DNA of 64,000 bases from SURF-21 sp964462595 (lineage in GTDB: Bacteria; Actinomycetota; Geothermincolia; Geothermincolales; RBG-13-55-18): contig CAYWXM010000016.1 in NCBI GenBank assembly GCA_964462595.1, forward strand, positions 1 to 64,000, read 5' to 3'. The notes beneath the pieces were generated by a model. The model did no database searches, was not told the DNA's origin, and was given only the letters and a program-made list of their open reading frames with translations. Positions 16,136 to 25,355 of the stretch are shown here, piece after piece (position 1 is the stretch's first letter; the number at the start of each line of letters is the position of its first letter). Position numbers and translations under genes: made by a program.

Positions 16136-16248
16136 GCCGCCCGGGGTTTCAAGCTCGCGTATCGGAAATCCGCCGCTCCGGCGCCGATACAGAACCTCAG
16201 TGTATCCGCGTCAATGACTTCGTTCAAGCAGCGTTGAGGTACAGCGCT

Positions 16249-17586
16249 TCAGCTCCTGCCCCTTTCCAGGGCACGGCGCGAACGAAGCGCAACCCTTATC
16301 GGGGTACCCTCGAAGGAGAAAGATTCGCGTATCTTGCGTTCCAGAAACCTGGCGTATGCAGGATCTGCGAGGTCGGGACGGTTGGCGAAAAAAACAAACT
16401 GCGGTGGAGCCGTCCTTGCCTGGGTCAGGTAATAGATCTGCAAGCGCTTTCCCTTGCGGGAAGGCGGAGGCGTCTGGGAGAGAACGCGGTGCAACAGCTC
16501 GTTCAGCCGTGCTGTCTGTATCCTCGACTCCCAGTTCAACCTTACGCGGTCAACCACGGGAAGAATGCGGTTTACCCCCGAGCCCGTGAGCGCACTGGCG
16601 CGGATAAAAGGGGCAAAGGAGATGAACTGGAGCTTCTCCAGGGCATCCTCGTAGACCGTCTGCGCGTTTCCCTCGGCCTTTACCCGGTCCCATTTGTTCA
16701 GCACCACGGCGCATGCCCGCCCATCATCCTTAACACGCGCGGCTATTCTCTGGTCCTGTTCCGTAACCCCCATGGAGGCATCGATCACCAGCAGCACGAC
16801 CTGGGCACGGTCGATGGCCTTCCACACCCTTACCTGGCTGTAGAATTCAACCCCCTCCTTGATCTTGGTGCGTTTACGCCAGCCGGCGGTATCGATAAAA
16901 CGGTAGGTGGTCTCTCCCACCTCCAGTACCGTATCCACCGCGTCTCGCGTGGTCCCCGGTATATCGCTGATTATGGAGCGCTCCTCGCGCAGCAGCCGGT
17001 TGAAGAGCGTGGATTTGCCGACGTTCGGCTTCCCCACGATAGCCACCACGGTCTCCGGCCCTTCCTCCTCCTGCGTTACGGATTCGGGAAGGCTCTCCAC
17101 TATCATGTCCAGCATGTCTCCTATGTTGCGCCCGTGCATCGCCGATACCGGCCATGGGTCTCCCATGCCCAGGGCATACCACTCCACGGCCTCGTCTTCC
17201 TGGCGCTGGTTATCCACCTTGTTCGCCGCCAGTATCACCGGCTTGCCGCTGCGCCGCAGCGCCTGCGCGACTTCCTCGTCGGCGGCGGTGATCCCCTCCG
17301 CCGCATCCACCATCATCAGCACGAGGTCCGCTTCCTGCACCGCCATCATGGCCTGCTTCCCTATTGCCAGGGTCAACTTTTCCTCCGCAACCGGGTCCAT
17401 GCCTCCGGTGTCAACGATGCGGAAATCTCTCCCCCGCCAGGAAGCGGTGAAATAATTGCGGTCGCGAGTGACGCCGGGGTCCCTCTCAACGATGGCGTCA
17501 CCTCTGGCCACCATGCGGTTTACCATGGTGGACTTGCCCACGTTGGGCCTTCCCACCACGGCGAGCAACGGCAGGTTCGATGCCAT
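16249..17586 (-). CDS. der: Ribosome biogenesis GTPase Der (EngA)
   Basis: A 445-residue essential GTPase acting in 50S subunit maturation. Two tandem G domains are visible: the first with GRPNVGKST at about 12-20 and NKVD at about 125, the second with GKPNVGKST near 186 and NKWD near 305. A C-terminal KH-like domain follows (LQIYYLTQARTAPPQFVFF). Its ATG overlaps the DUF512 stop (TGATG), so the pair is coupled. Length and motif order are normal for the family. Confidence 0.97.
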   Translation of the reverse strand: MASNLPLLAVVGRPNVGKSTMVNRMVARGDAIVERDPGVTRDRNYFTASWRGRDFRIVDTGGMDPVAEEKLTLAIGKQAMMAVQEADLVLMMVDAAEGITAADEEVAQALRRSGKPVILAANKVDNQRQEDEAVEWYALGMGDPWPVSAMHGRNIGDMLDMIVESLPESVTQEEEGPETVVAIVGKPNVGKSTLFNRLLREERSIISDIPGTTRDAVDTVLEVGETTYRFIDTAGWRKRTKIKEGVEFYSQVRVWKAIDRAQVVLLVIDASMGVTEQDQRIAARVKDDGRACAVVLNKWDRVKAEGNAQTVYEDALEKLQFISFAPFIRASALTGSGVNRILPVVDRVRLNWESRIQTARLNELLHRVLSQTPPPSRKGKRLQIYYLTQARTAPPQFVFFANRPDLADPAYARFLERKIRESFSFEGTPIRVALRSRRALERGRS

Positions 17587-18920
17587 CAGCCGGCTTCCCC
17601 CTCTCCATACAGCTTGCGCAGAAAGTTCCCGCCTTCCACCTCCGTGGGAACGAGCAGGTATCCCGTCTCGCGCGCGACGACCGCTGGCGAAAGGTCGTCG
17701 ATGAACAGGCCTCCTCTGAGCATGCTATCAGGGATAAGCAATTCCCGCGAGGCTGGCGGCATCTCTCTCAAGGCGGTTATTATATCCGTCCCTCCGAGCA
17801 GCGCGGTGACGACGATCCGGGCTCCCAGGAGACGGTTTTTAACCGCGATGATCTCCACCCCATCCACGCCAGCCTTCTCCAGCGCCGGCTTGATTACCTC
17901 GGCTCCCGCCATTCCCGTGATAACACCTCGCCCCGGCTTTCCCCGCATCCCAAAGTGCGCTGACTCCTCCCGGACTTCCTGCAGGAATTTTCTCGCCATC
18001 CCTATTCCGTTCTCGAGTTGGGGGTAACCCCCATATTCATCCTCAGCCGGGAATTCGCGAGCTGCCAGGAGATAGAACTCGTCCGATGCGAAGAAAATAC
18101 GCCTGCCGTGCCTGTCTCTTGCCTTTGCCTGGTACTCATCGATGGTCTCGATAACAGCCGTGGCGGAATCCCTATCGTGCGCCCTTATCTCCTGCGGCAG
18201 TGCCCGAGAGTGCGAGGACAGGCCCACGGGGACGACCCCCAGCGACGCAACCCCATAACCCTCCATCACGTCATGCAGGGTGCGTGCCAGCTCATCTCCA
18301 TCGTTGATGCCGGGGCATACGACCACCTGTGCGTGTATTTGCAGCCCCGCGTCCAGCAACGATCTCAGCCTGTCCAGGCCTGCGGCTGCTTCTCCACCCA
18401 TGATATGTTCGCGCAGTACGGGGTCGGTCGAATGCAGCGATACGTAAAGCGGGGAGAGGCGAAGCCTCTTTATCCTGGCCATATCTTCCCGCGAGAGGTT
18501 GTTCAGGGTTATGAAATTACCGAAGTAGAACGAGAGGCGGTAGTCGTCGTCCTTTATATAGAGCGTCGGCCTCATCCCTTTCGGCATCTGGTCCACAAAA
18601 CAAAAGATGCACTGGTTGCAGCAGGTGCGCACGGCGTCGAATACCGCCTCGTCGAACAGGAGACCCAGCGGCACTCCTCGACGTTTGCGTATCTTGAGAC
18701 GGATCTCCTTTCCATCCCTTAGCAACCGGAGGGCAACGCGTTCGCCTTCCGAGTAATCCATATAATCGATGATATCCAGGGGCGGTTTACCGTTTATTTC
18801 CAGCAGAAGGTCTCCCGGTCTTACCTTTCCCTCACCCGGAGAACCAGCCCTGAGACCGGCCACGCGGGGGGGCTTCCAGGTGTCCGCTACAGATCGCGAT
18901 CTTCCTGCTCGCAGGCTCAA
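17586..18920 (-). CDS. PDZ/radical SAM-like DUF512 Fe-S protein
   Basis: A 444-residue protein. Residues 1-75 resemble a PDZ domain (AGLRAGSPGEG, VRPGDLLLEINGKP). Then come the cysteines C100, C104 and C107, a C-x3-C-x2-C arrangement like a radical SAM cluster (TCCNQCIFCFVDQ), and a TIM-barrel-like core ending in the DUF512 domain (SDEFYLLA, then PRG-type NRLLGARIVVTALLGG). This family often lies beside der, as here, which hints at a ribosome or RNA-linked role, but the function is not established. It overlaps cmk by four bases. Known homologues are annotated as Fe-S or 'YxxD PDZ' proteins. Confidence 0.85.
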   Translation of the reverse strand: MSLRAGRSRSVADTWKPPRVAGLRAGSPGEGKVRPGDLLLEINGKPPLDIIDYMDYSEGERVALRLLRDGKEIRLKIRKRRGVPLGLLFDEAVFDAVRTCCNQCIFCFVDQMPKGMRPTLYIKDDDYRLSFYFGNFITLNNLSREDMARIKRLRLSPLYVSLHSTDPVLREHIMGGEAAAGLDRLRSLLDAGLQIHAQVVVCPGINDGDELARTLHDVMEGYGVASLGVVPVGLSSHSRALPQEIRAHDRDSATAVIETIDEYQAKARDRHGRRIFFASDEFYLLAAREFPAEDEYGGYPQLENGIGMARKFLQEVREESAHFGMRGKPGRGVITGMAGAEVIKPALEKAGVDGVEIIAVKNRLLGARIVVTALLGGTDIITALREMPPASRELLIPDSMLRGGLFIDDLSPAVVARETGYLLVPTEVEGGNFLRKLYGEGEAG

Positions 18921-19636
18921 CGCGCCTCCCGTGATGCCGCCCAGCCCCTCACCAGCTCCGTCAGTTTTCCCACCACCTGCGATACGCTGTCGTCCGTCGT
19001 ATCTACGAGCAGTGCATCGGCGGCGCGCCGGAGAGGGTTGTGTTTGCGCGTGCTGTCGAGATTATCCCTGCGCACCATCTCCTGCTGTATGGTATGCAGG
19101 GTAACGTCGTATCCTTCCTTCTTCATCTCCTGGTAACGACGGCGCGCCCTTTCCCTGGTCGAAGCGGTAACGAAGAATTTGAGGTCCGCGGTTGGGAAGA
19201 CCACGGTTCCCACGTCCCTTCCCTCCACCACCATACCTCCTCCCATGGCCAGGTGCTGCTGTTTCTTAATCATCTCCCTGCGCACCCGGGGATGGGAAGA
19301 GACCTGCGACACGTGCGCCGACACCTCGCGCGAACGGATGGCGGATGTTATGTCCTCCCCGTTCAGCAGCACCCGGTATGTCGGCCTCTTTCTGGGTGTG
19401 TATACGATCTCCAGGCCCATATTCGCAGCCATGGAGGCCAGTACGTTCTCGTCCTCGAGATCCAGGTGCTCCCGCAACGCCTGCAGGGTAAGGGCGCGAT
19501 ACATGGCCCCCGTATCCATGTAACCCAGGTTCAATTGCCGCGCCAGTTTACGCGCTATCGTGCTCTTCCCGGCTCCCGCCGGCCCGTCTATGGCTATTAT
19601 CATGCGCGACATTGCTTCTTTATTACTCTTTGACAT
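18917..19636 (-). CDS. cmk: Cytidylate kinase
   Basis: A 239-residue (d)CMP kinase. The P-loop is GPAGAGKST at residues 18-26, followed by the family motifs LGYMDTGAMYRA, VEGRDVGTVVFP and the LID region STRERARRRYQEM. The chosen start at 19636 has GAGGG nearby. A start at the internal ATG twelve codons later (MIIAIDG) would match many homologues better, so the first 11 residues are uncertain. It overlaps the DUF512 gene by four bases. Confidence 0.95.
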   Translation of the reverse strand: MSKSNKEAMSRMIIAIDGPAGAGKSTIARKLARQLNLGYMDTGAMYRALTLQALREHLDLEDENVLASMAANMGLEIVYTPRKRPTYRVLLNGEDITSAIRSREVSAHVSQVSSHPRVRREMIKKQQHLAMGGGMVVEGRDVGTVVFPTADLKFFVTASTRERARRRYQEMKKEGYDVTLHTIQQEMVRRDNLDSTRKHNPLRRAADALLVDTTDDSVSQVVGKLTELVRGWAASREAR

Positions 19637-19881
19637 GCCCTCATCATAGAGCCAAACAGACTTACTTTAAAGGCCTGCGTACCGCTTCGCGGCCCCCGAC
19701 CCGGGCCGCTGTTTTTCCAGGCCCACAGGCCCTCTTCGCAGGATATATCATTCCACCATCTCCATCCCAAGAGCCCGATGCCAACCTCACGGCCCCGTAT
19801 CCCGCATGTGGCCATGCCGGCATGGGGGTGCTTCTCCCTGCAGGCAGTCCTTTAAAAACGACCGGTACTTCGTGCCGATGC

Positions 19882-19887
19882 TATAAT
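19882..19887 (+). promoter_or_regulatory. -10 element upstream of plus-strand SDR gene
   Basis: A perfect TATAAT lies 38 bases before the SDR start codon, and GGAGGGGAGG just precedes that start. No good -35 is visible at 16-18 bases, so promoter assignment rests on the -10 alone. Confidence 0.45.
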
Positions 19888-19924
19888 CGACTTACACTGG
19901 GGACCTGGAGGGGAGGTAAGCGTC

Positions 19925-20734
19925 ATGAAGGATCTGCGAGGAAAGAACGTCCTGATCACGGGAGGCGCGCTGGGGATGGGGAGATCCCTCGCCCATCTCC
20001 TGCTTCTGGAGGGCTGCAGGGTCGCCATCGTGGACATCCGCGAGGCCGACCTCGATGAGGCCCGGCGCGAGCTCTTGCCCCATGGGGACGTCTCCTCCTT
20101 CGTCTGCGATATCTCCGACAGGGAAAAGGTCTACGCGCTGGCCGCGAGGGTAAAAGACAAGTTCGGGGAGATAGACATCCTGGTCAACAATGCCGGGGTG
20201 GTGAAGTCCAGCCCCTTTCTGGAAAAAACCGACGAGGTCATAGAGCGCACGGTGGCTGTGAACCTGCTGGCGCACTTCTGGACCATGAAGGCCTTTCTTC
20301 CCGGCATGGTGGCGCGGAAGGAGGGGCACGTGGTCAACATGGCCTCTGCCGGCGGCCTGCTCGGCGTGCCGTATATCAGCGACTACTGCGCCACGAAGTT
20401 CGCCGTCGTGGGCCTCACCGAATCGCTGCGGCAGGAATTCAAGCTCAGGGGGATGGGCGGGATAAGGTTCACTTATGTATGTCCCAACACCGTGGGTACG
20501 GGCATGTTCGCGGGCGCCAGGCCGGTGAAAGGGACCAGGCTCCTTACGGCCGATGACGTAACCTCGAAGATCGTGCAGGGGATAAAGAAGAACCGCTCTT
20601 TTATCGGGGTACCGTTCTCCGTCTATCTCGTCCCCCTCACAAAGGCAATCGTGCCCATACCAGTGCTCGACCTCTTCAACCGCATCATGGGCATCGCCAC
20701 ATCTTCCGAGACCACGACGGGAAGACCGGAATAA
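19925..20734 (+). CDS. SDR-family oxidoreductase
   Basis: A 269-residue classical short-chain dehydrogenase. TGGALGMG at residues 12-19 binds the dinucleotide. NNAG is at 88-91, and Ser141, Tyr154 and Lys158 (YCATK) form the active site. An acidic residue (DIREAD) after the second beta strand suggests NAD(H). The closest general type by eye is the retinol/17-beta-hydroxysteroid dehydrogenase-like group with a hydrophobic C-terminal helix (VYLVPLTKAIVPIPVLDLF) that may touch membrane. It is one of few plus-strand genes here and separates cmk from aroA, breaking the usual aroA-cmk linkage. Substrate unknown. Confidence 0.88.
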   Translation: MKDLRGKNVLITGGALGMGRSLAHLLLLEGCRVAIVDIREADLDEARRELLPHGDVSSFVCDISDREKVYALAARVKDKFGEIDILVNNAGVVKSSPFLEKTDEVIERTVAVNLLAHFWTMKAFLPGMVARKEGHVVNMASAGGLLGVPYISDYCATKFAVVGLTESLRQEFKLRGMGGIRFTYVCPNTVGTGMFAGARPVKGTRLLTADDVTSKIVQGIKKNRSFIGVPFSVYLVPLTKAIVPIPVLDLFNRIMGIATSSETTTGRPE

Positions 20735-20745
20735 GCCTCTCACAC

Positions 20746-21031
20746 ATGTCGTTTGAGGTGGGTCAAAAGCACGGCAGACCCTTTCCATCCGCGATGTGGG
20801 CTTCCTATCCGATCCTTATCTTCGTGCTGTTCCTCTTTCCACTGGTCATCATCTTCGAGGAAGTCTTCGTGGCGCTCATCATGGCGGTCCTGGGATTGGC
20901 TGATTATCCTGGTGCCCATAGCGCGCGTGTATCACATCTTCGCCTATCCGCGGGGTAAGCGCTATAAAAGTAAGTTGCAGGTCAAAACCTTCCGGAAATA
21001 TGACGATGAACGGCGCCCCTTTACCGATTAG
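20746..21031 (+). pseudogene. Small membrane protein interrupted by a frameshift
   Basis: Two adjacent plus frames look like halves of one protein. The first encodes a hydrophobic helix (ILIFVLFLFPLVIIFEEVF, then VALIMAVLG). The second continues with WLIILVPIARVYHIFAYPRG and a basic tail ending in KYDDERRPFTD. A single extra base near 20899-20902 (GGATTGGCTG) would join them at MAVLG/WLIIL into a roughly 94-residue two-helix protein. It could be true decay, programmed +1 shifting or a sequence error. It follows the SDR gene by 11 bases and its end overlaps the aroA end by four. No family is recognised. Confidence 0.5.
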
Positions 21032-22320
21032 CTCCCTGACACGAGGTAGCGCAGGGTCTGCTCGAAGCCGGGGAAGGAGATGTTAACGCATTCCCAGCCG
21101 GAGATGACCGTTTCCCCCTCCGCCGCAAGGGCCGCTACGGCCAGGGCCATGGCTATGCGGTGGTCACCATGGGAGTCAACCCTGGCTCCCTTGATCCTGG
21201 CAACACCTCTCACCGAGAACCCATCCGGCAATTCGCGTATATCCACTCCCATCCTGCGCAACTCCCCGCATATGGCCGCGATGCGGTCGCTTTCCTTAAC
21301 CCTCAGCTCCCGCGCCCCTCTCACCACCGTCTCGCCTCGCGCGTGGCAACCGACCACCGCCAGCAGGGGCACCTCGTCTATCATGGCCGGTATCCTGCTC
21401 CCGTCGACCTCGATGCCCGCGAGAGATGCGGTCCCCGTCTCCAGGTCGCCTCTCGGCTCGTTGCTCGTCTCGCGGTAGTTCGATTCCATCACCAGGGCTC
21501 CCATACTGTTGAGAACGGAGAGGAACCCGGCCCGTGTCGGGTTCAAGCCTACATCCTCAAGTTTCAAGTCGGAGCCGGGAACGGTAACCGCCGCCGCGAT
21601 CAGAAAGGCTGCGCTGGAGATGTCGCCTGGTATGGCTATTTCTGCGGCAGAGAGCGTGGAAGTCCTGACCGATATCGAGGCCCCCTTTTCGATCTCCATG
21701 TCCGCGCCCATGAGCAGCATCATCCTCTCCGTGTGGTCACGTGATGATCCCGCCCCCAGGATGCGAGTCTCTCCATCCGCCTGCAGACCCGCCAGGAGTA
21801 AGGCCGATCTCACCTGAGCGCTGTCGACTTCCATGCGGTATTCGATGCCCTGCAGGTTGCCGCCCCGTATGGTCAGGGGAGGCCTGTCACCATCCATCGA
21901 GCCGGATATATCGGCACCCATGCGGCGCAGCGGTTCTATGATGCGGCCCATTGGCCGTCTGCGCAGAGAATCATCGCCGTCTATCACACAGTTGAAAGGG
22001 CGCCCGGACAGGGCACCGGACAACAGGCGCATGGTGGTCGCGGAATTCCCGGCATCCAGCGCTCCCCCCGGCTCTCTCCAGCCGCTCGGACCTCTTCCCT
22101 GCACGGTGAGCACGTCTCCGTCGAGGTCGAGCTCCACGCCCAGAGAACGCAGACACGCAAGCGTGGACAGGCAGTCACCGGAACGCAGAAATGGCCTGGC
22201 CACCGTGTTCCCTGCCGCCAGCGCACCCAGTATGGCGGCGCGGTGAGATATCGATTTGTCCGGCGGCACGCTCACGCTCCCCCTCAAGCCTTTGGAAGAA
22301 CTCTTTATCGTCATGTCCAT
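21028..22320 (-). CDS. aroA: 3-phosphoshikimate 1-carboxyvinyltransferase (EPSP synthase)
   Basis: A 430-residue enzyme that joins shikimate-3-phosphate and phosphoenolpyruvate in the cytoplasm. Family motifs are PDKSISHRAAIL near the N-terminus, DAGNSATTMRLLSG, LRVKESDRIAAIC and DSHGDHRIAMALAVAAL near the C-terminus. I chose the ATG at 22320, which has GAGGGGG about nine bases upstream; the longer frame to 22362 adds an unlikely leader. It follows tyrA at a 224-base distance in which I see nothing convincing. Confidence 0.96.
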   Translation of the reverse strand: MDMTIKSSSKGLRGSVSVPPDKSISHRAAILGALAAGNTVARPFLRSGDCLSTLACLRSLGVELDLDGDVLTVQGRGPSGWREPGGALDAGNSATTMRLLSGALSGRPFNCVIDGDDSLRRRPMGRIIEPLRRMGADISGSMDGDRPPLTIRGGNLQGIEYRMEVDSAQVRSALLLAGLQADGETRILGAGSSRDHTERMMLLMGADMEIEKGASISVRTSTLSAAEIAIPGDISSAAFLIAAAVTVPGSDLKLEDVGLNPTRAGFLSVLNSMGALVMESNYRETSNEPRGDLETGTASLAGIEVDGSRIPAMIDEVPLLAVVGCHARGETVVRGARELRVKESDRIAAICGELRRMGVDIRELPDGFSVRGVARIKGARVDSHGDHRIAMALAVAALAAEGETVISGWECVNISFPGFEQTLRYLVSGS

Positions 22321-22544
22321 CCCGTAGTCCCCCTCGTGACACGGACGTTTCCTGCACCGCACGCGTTAATGCCGCACAGGCCGGCCGGCCGTTATCCAGA
22401 TCATGGCATTGCGGGAGCCGGCGACACGATATCCCGCTAATGGCGCAAAGCTCGGCCATCGATGCATCGCTCAGGGCCGGGTTGATACGCGTTCCATAAC
22501 CCCGGCTTTTATCCTCCCGTTCTTCGCCCGGCTCATCACGGCGC

Positions 22545-23681
22545 TCATTCTCCTCCGAGCGTCTTTCCGATATTGGCCCGATATCCCTTCGCCCGTAAAG
22601 CCTCGGCCGTGCGGATCGCGTCGCCCTCTCCGCTGATGGTCAGATGCAGCAGACCCTGCCCGCTCTCCAGCGGGTGCATCAGCTCTATGTCTTCGATGTT
22701 TATCCCCATCTCTCCCACGGTGAGGGTCACGTCGCTGATAACCCCCGGGCGGTCGTCCACCGCAAGGATCACGCTGTAGAACCCCGCCAGCGATTCTCCC
22801 AAAACCGGTGCTATGCTCTGCCTGCCGGTGCTCGCCACCTTCATCCAGCGCACCAGTTCCTCCTCTTCGCCTCCATCCAGCAACTCCATGATGCGCATCA
22901 TCGCGTTCACGCATTCTCCCAGCGATTCCTTAACCGCCTCGCGGTTTTCCATGAGGATGTCCAGCCACAATAACGCATCGGAGGCGGCGATACGCGTCAT
23001 GTCCCGGAACCCGCCCGCCGCCAGGCGCAGAATGGGGTATTCCTCCGCGCGTTCCAGGGCCACGTTCATCAGCGACATGGCCATGACATGAGGCAGGTGG
23101 CTGATGACGGAGACTGCACGGTCATGCTGGCGTGGCTCCATGGCGATGACTCTGGCGCCCAGGGAGGTCAACAGCGTATGCAGCCTCGAGTACGCCTCTG
23201 CGTTGCAATTATCGCTCGGCGTGAGCACGTAATATGCATCGCTGAAGAGCTGTGGATCGGCGAATCCGACCCCCCTCTGCTCCGAGCCCGCCAGGGGATG
23301 GCCACCTATGAAATGGCAGCCCGGGGGGAGTATATCCCGTGCCGCCTCCACCACGCGCTCCTTCACCGACCCGACGTCGCTCAAGGTGGTACCGTCGCGC
23401 AATGCGGGAGCAGCCTGGGTAAGCGCCTCCGGTATGGCGCGCACCGGAACCGCGATGAATATCAAGTCACAGGCTGCGGCCAGTTCCGCCACGCTGCCGG
23501 CCGCGTCCTCCACCGCTCCCTTATTCAGGGCACCCTGCAGCATATCCGCATCTGCATCGAACCCGATGACCCTGCCGGCCGCGCCCTCCGCGCGCAGGGC
23601 CAGGCCCAGGGAGCCACCTATCAGTCCCGTGCCCAGGACTCCGACCCTACCGTATAGCGTTTTCCCCCTCATCCGCCACAC
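22545..23681 (-). CDS. tyrA: Prephenate dehydrogenase with C-terminal ACT domain
   Basis: A 378-residue enzyme oxidising prephenate to 4-hydroxyphenylpyruvate for tyrosine synthesis. The nucleotide motif GTGLIGGSLG is at about residues 17-26. Active-site segments HFIGGHPLAGSE and VISHLPHVMA follow. Residues about 305-378 form an ACT domain (FYSVILAVDDRPGVISDVT), which normally binds tyrosine for feedback control. The start is GTG at 23681; an ATG three codons on is possible. It lies 21 bases after aroF. Confidence 0.95.
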   Translation of the reverse strand: MWRMRGKTLYGRVGVLGTGLIGGSLGLALRAEGAAGRVIGFDADADMLQGALNKGAVEDAAGSVAELAAACDLIFIAVPVRAIPEALTQAAPALRDGTTLSDVGSVKERVVEAARDILPPGCHFIGGHPLAGSEQRGVGFADPQLFSDAYYVLTPSDNCNAEAYSRLHTLLTSLGARVIAMEPRQHDRAVSVISHLPHVMAMSLMNVALERAEEYPILRLAAGGFRDMTRIAASDALLWLDILMENREAVKESLGECVNAMMRIMELLDGGEEEELVRWMKVASTGRQSIAPVLGESLAGFYSVILAVDDRPGVISDVTLTVGEMGINIEDIELMHPLESGQGLLHLTISGEGDAIRTAEALRAKGYRANIGKTLGGE

Positions 23682-23702
23682 CGCGCCTTTTCACCTACGG
23701 CC

Positions 23703-24713
23703 TTACTTCCTGCCCAGGAAAGCGGCCAGACTCTTTAGCTCGTCCATCAGCACCGCGAACTCCTCGAGGTTCAGTGACTGCGGGCCGTCGCTCAAGGCCT
23801 CGCGCGGGTTGGGATGTATCTCCACCATCAGGCCATCCGCTCCCGCCGCGAGGGCGGCCCTGCACAGCGGAGGCACCAGCTCCCGCACCCCCGTACCGTG
23901 GCTGGGATCCACGATGACGGGAAGGTGCGATGCCTTTTTCACCGCTGGCACCGCCGAAATATCCAGGGTGTTGCGCGTCCCCGTCTCGAAGGTACGGATA
24001 CCTCTTTCGCAGAGGATGACGCTTTTATTCCCCTCTTTGAGGATATATTCCGCCGCCATCATCCATTCCTCCACGGTAGAGCTCATACCCCGCTTGAGCA
24101 GTACTGGTTTTTCCTGTCTTCCCAGGTCCCGCAGCATGAGGAAGTTCTGCATGTTCCGCGCTCCCACCTGCAAGACGTCCGCGTAGCGGGACACCATCCC
24201 GATGTCCCTCACGTCCAGCACCTCCGTCACTATGGGGAGCCCGGTTTCCTCGCGTGCGCTGGCAAGTATGGCGAGCCCGTCCTCTCCCAGCCCCTGGAAG
24301 CTGTAGGGAGAGGTACGGGGCTTGAAAGCACCGCCCCGGAACAGGTTCGCACCTGCCTTTTTTGCCGCTTTCGCCGCCGCAACCACCTGCGCTTCGCTCT
24401 CCACCGAGCAGGGTCCTGCTATGGTGGAAAAATTGCCCCCGCCTATCTGAGCCCCGCCGACGAGTATCACCGTGGGTTCATCCTTGAACTCGCGGCTCAC
24501 GAGCTTGTACGGCTTCATGATGGGGATGACCTTTTCCACCATGGGGTAAGCCTCGAAGGGCATCTGCATGACCCGCTCGCGGTCACCGATCACCCCGATC
24601 ACGGTGCGATAATCACCGCGCGATACGTGGGCCTCGGCTCCTACCTCGTGCAGCAGGGCGACGAGTTCCTCGATATCCTCGTCGCTCGCTCCCTCGCGCA
24701 ATACGATCACCAT
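23703..24713 (-). CDS. aroF: 3-deoxy-7-phosphoheptulonate synthase (DAHP synthase, type I-beta)
   Basis: Catalyses the first step of the shikimate pathway from phosphoenolpyruvate and erythrose-4-phosphate. The 336-residue protein has an N-terminal ferredoxin-like regulatory domain (residues 1-70) and then the TIM barrel with GPCSVES, FRGGAFKPRTSPYSF, VDPSHGTG and EIHPNPREALSDGPQSL. This is the domain plan of Thermotoga-type DAHP synthase, where the N-terminal domain mediates feedback inhibition. I prefer the ATG at 24713 over GTG at 24722, whose ribosome site would be too close. Confidence 0.96.
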   Translation of the reverse strand: MVIVLREGASDEDIEELVALLHEVGAEAHVSRGDYRTVIGVIGDRERVMQMPFEAYPMVEKVIPIMKPYKLVSREFKDEPTVILVGGAQIGGGNFSTIAGPCSVESEAQVVAAAKAAKKAGANLFRGGAFKPRTSPYSFQGLGEDGLAILASAREETGLPIVTEVLDVRDIGMVSRYADVLQVGARNMQNFLMLRDLGRQEKPVLLKRGMSSTVEEWMMAAEYILKEGNKSVILCERGIRTFETGTRNTLDISAVPAVKKASHLPVIVDPSHGTGVRELVPPLCRAALAAGADGLMVEIHPNPREALSDGPQSLNLEEFAVLMDELKSLAAFLGRK

Positions 24714-24844
24714 GTTTACCACATCCTTCCTGCCTGAACGCCCTCCCGGGCGGGTTCGGCCTTACTTATTCTCTTCTTCTGCCCGCTTATGCTTCCATCC
24801 CGCGCATCCGCTTATCATCACCTTGTTCCCCGAAAATCCAAGAA

Positions 24845-24867
24845 GTTCGAGCCCCGGGCTCGAACTC
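24845..24867 (-). terminator. Perfect 11-base palindromic hairpin between aroH and aroF
   Basis: AGTTCGAGCCC and GGGCTCGAACT pair around a single central base. On the minus strand the hairpin is followed within about ten bases by ATTTT. It sits 37 bases after the aroH stop, so a terminator or attenuator ahead of aroF is plausible. The U-tract is weak. Confidence 0.4.
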
Positions 24868-24903
24868 CCCACTGCGTCTATTCGGTTGTGAGGCGCTGCC
24901 GGC

Positions 24904-25266
24904 TTATTCGGGGAGATCTGTCCTCAGCTGGCGCGCCCCCTCCAGATAGGGATGGCGCAATTCGTGCGGATGTTTTCGTGTATAGAAATGCATGAGGACC
25001 CGCAAGCACATTTTCGTGGAATCCTCTATGGAGAGCTCGCGCGCGCACAACAGCGGCACATGGGTGAGACCGATATGGCGAGCCGCCGCAGCGGGGAACT
25101 CCGCGGTGAGATCCTCGGTGGCGGTGAAAATTAAGTCCACGATATCTTCCGGACGTATATCGTTGCGCTTCAGCATCTCCCGCAATAGCTCCGCGGTTTT
25201 TTCCGTTATCTCCTCTTTGCTGTTCTCCTTGCAGAGGATCGCTCCCCGCAACGCTCTCAACTGCAT
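24904..25266 (-). CDS. aroH: Chorismate mutase, AroH type
   Basis: A 120-residue monofunctional chorismate mutase converting chorismate to prephenate. It matches the Bacillus AroH fold: LRGAI at the N-terminus, ENSKEEITEKTAELL, the conserved IFTATEDLTAEFPAAAARH, VPLLCARE and a C-terminal CLRVLMH with the active-site arginine. AGGAGGAGG precedes the ATG. It leads the aroH-aroF-tyrA-aroA series. Its frame ends 181 bases before the next gene, with a palindromic hairpin between. Confidence 0.95.
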   Translation of the reverse strand: MQLRALRGAILCKENSKEEITEKTAELLREMLKRNDIRPEDIVDLIFTATEDLTAEFPAAAARHIGLTHVPLLCARELSIEDSTKMCLRVLMHFYTRKHPHELRHPYLEGARQLRTDLPE

Positions 25267-25355
25267 ATCCCGCCTCCTCCTGATCAGAATAACAGTTTAC
25301 CATAAGCCCGCGCGCCGGTGCTCAGGTTTTGCGATCTCTCTTAACATCCACCTGC

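Noticed and set aside
19689..19716. GCGGCCC/GGGCCGC hairpin followed by TTTTT on the plus strand
   Set aside because: Terminator-like, but no plus-strand gene precedes it; lies inside the divergent gap between cmk and the SDR gene and may be chance.
24840..24900. tRNA T-arm-like sequence at the palindrome
   Set aside because: GTTCGAGCC alone is not a tRNA; no matching anticodon or acceptor arms around it.
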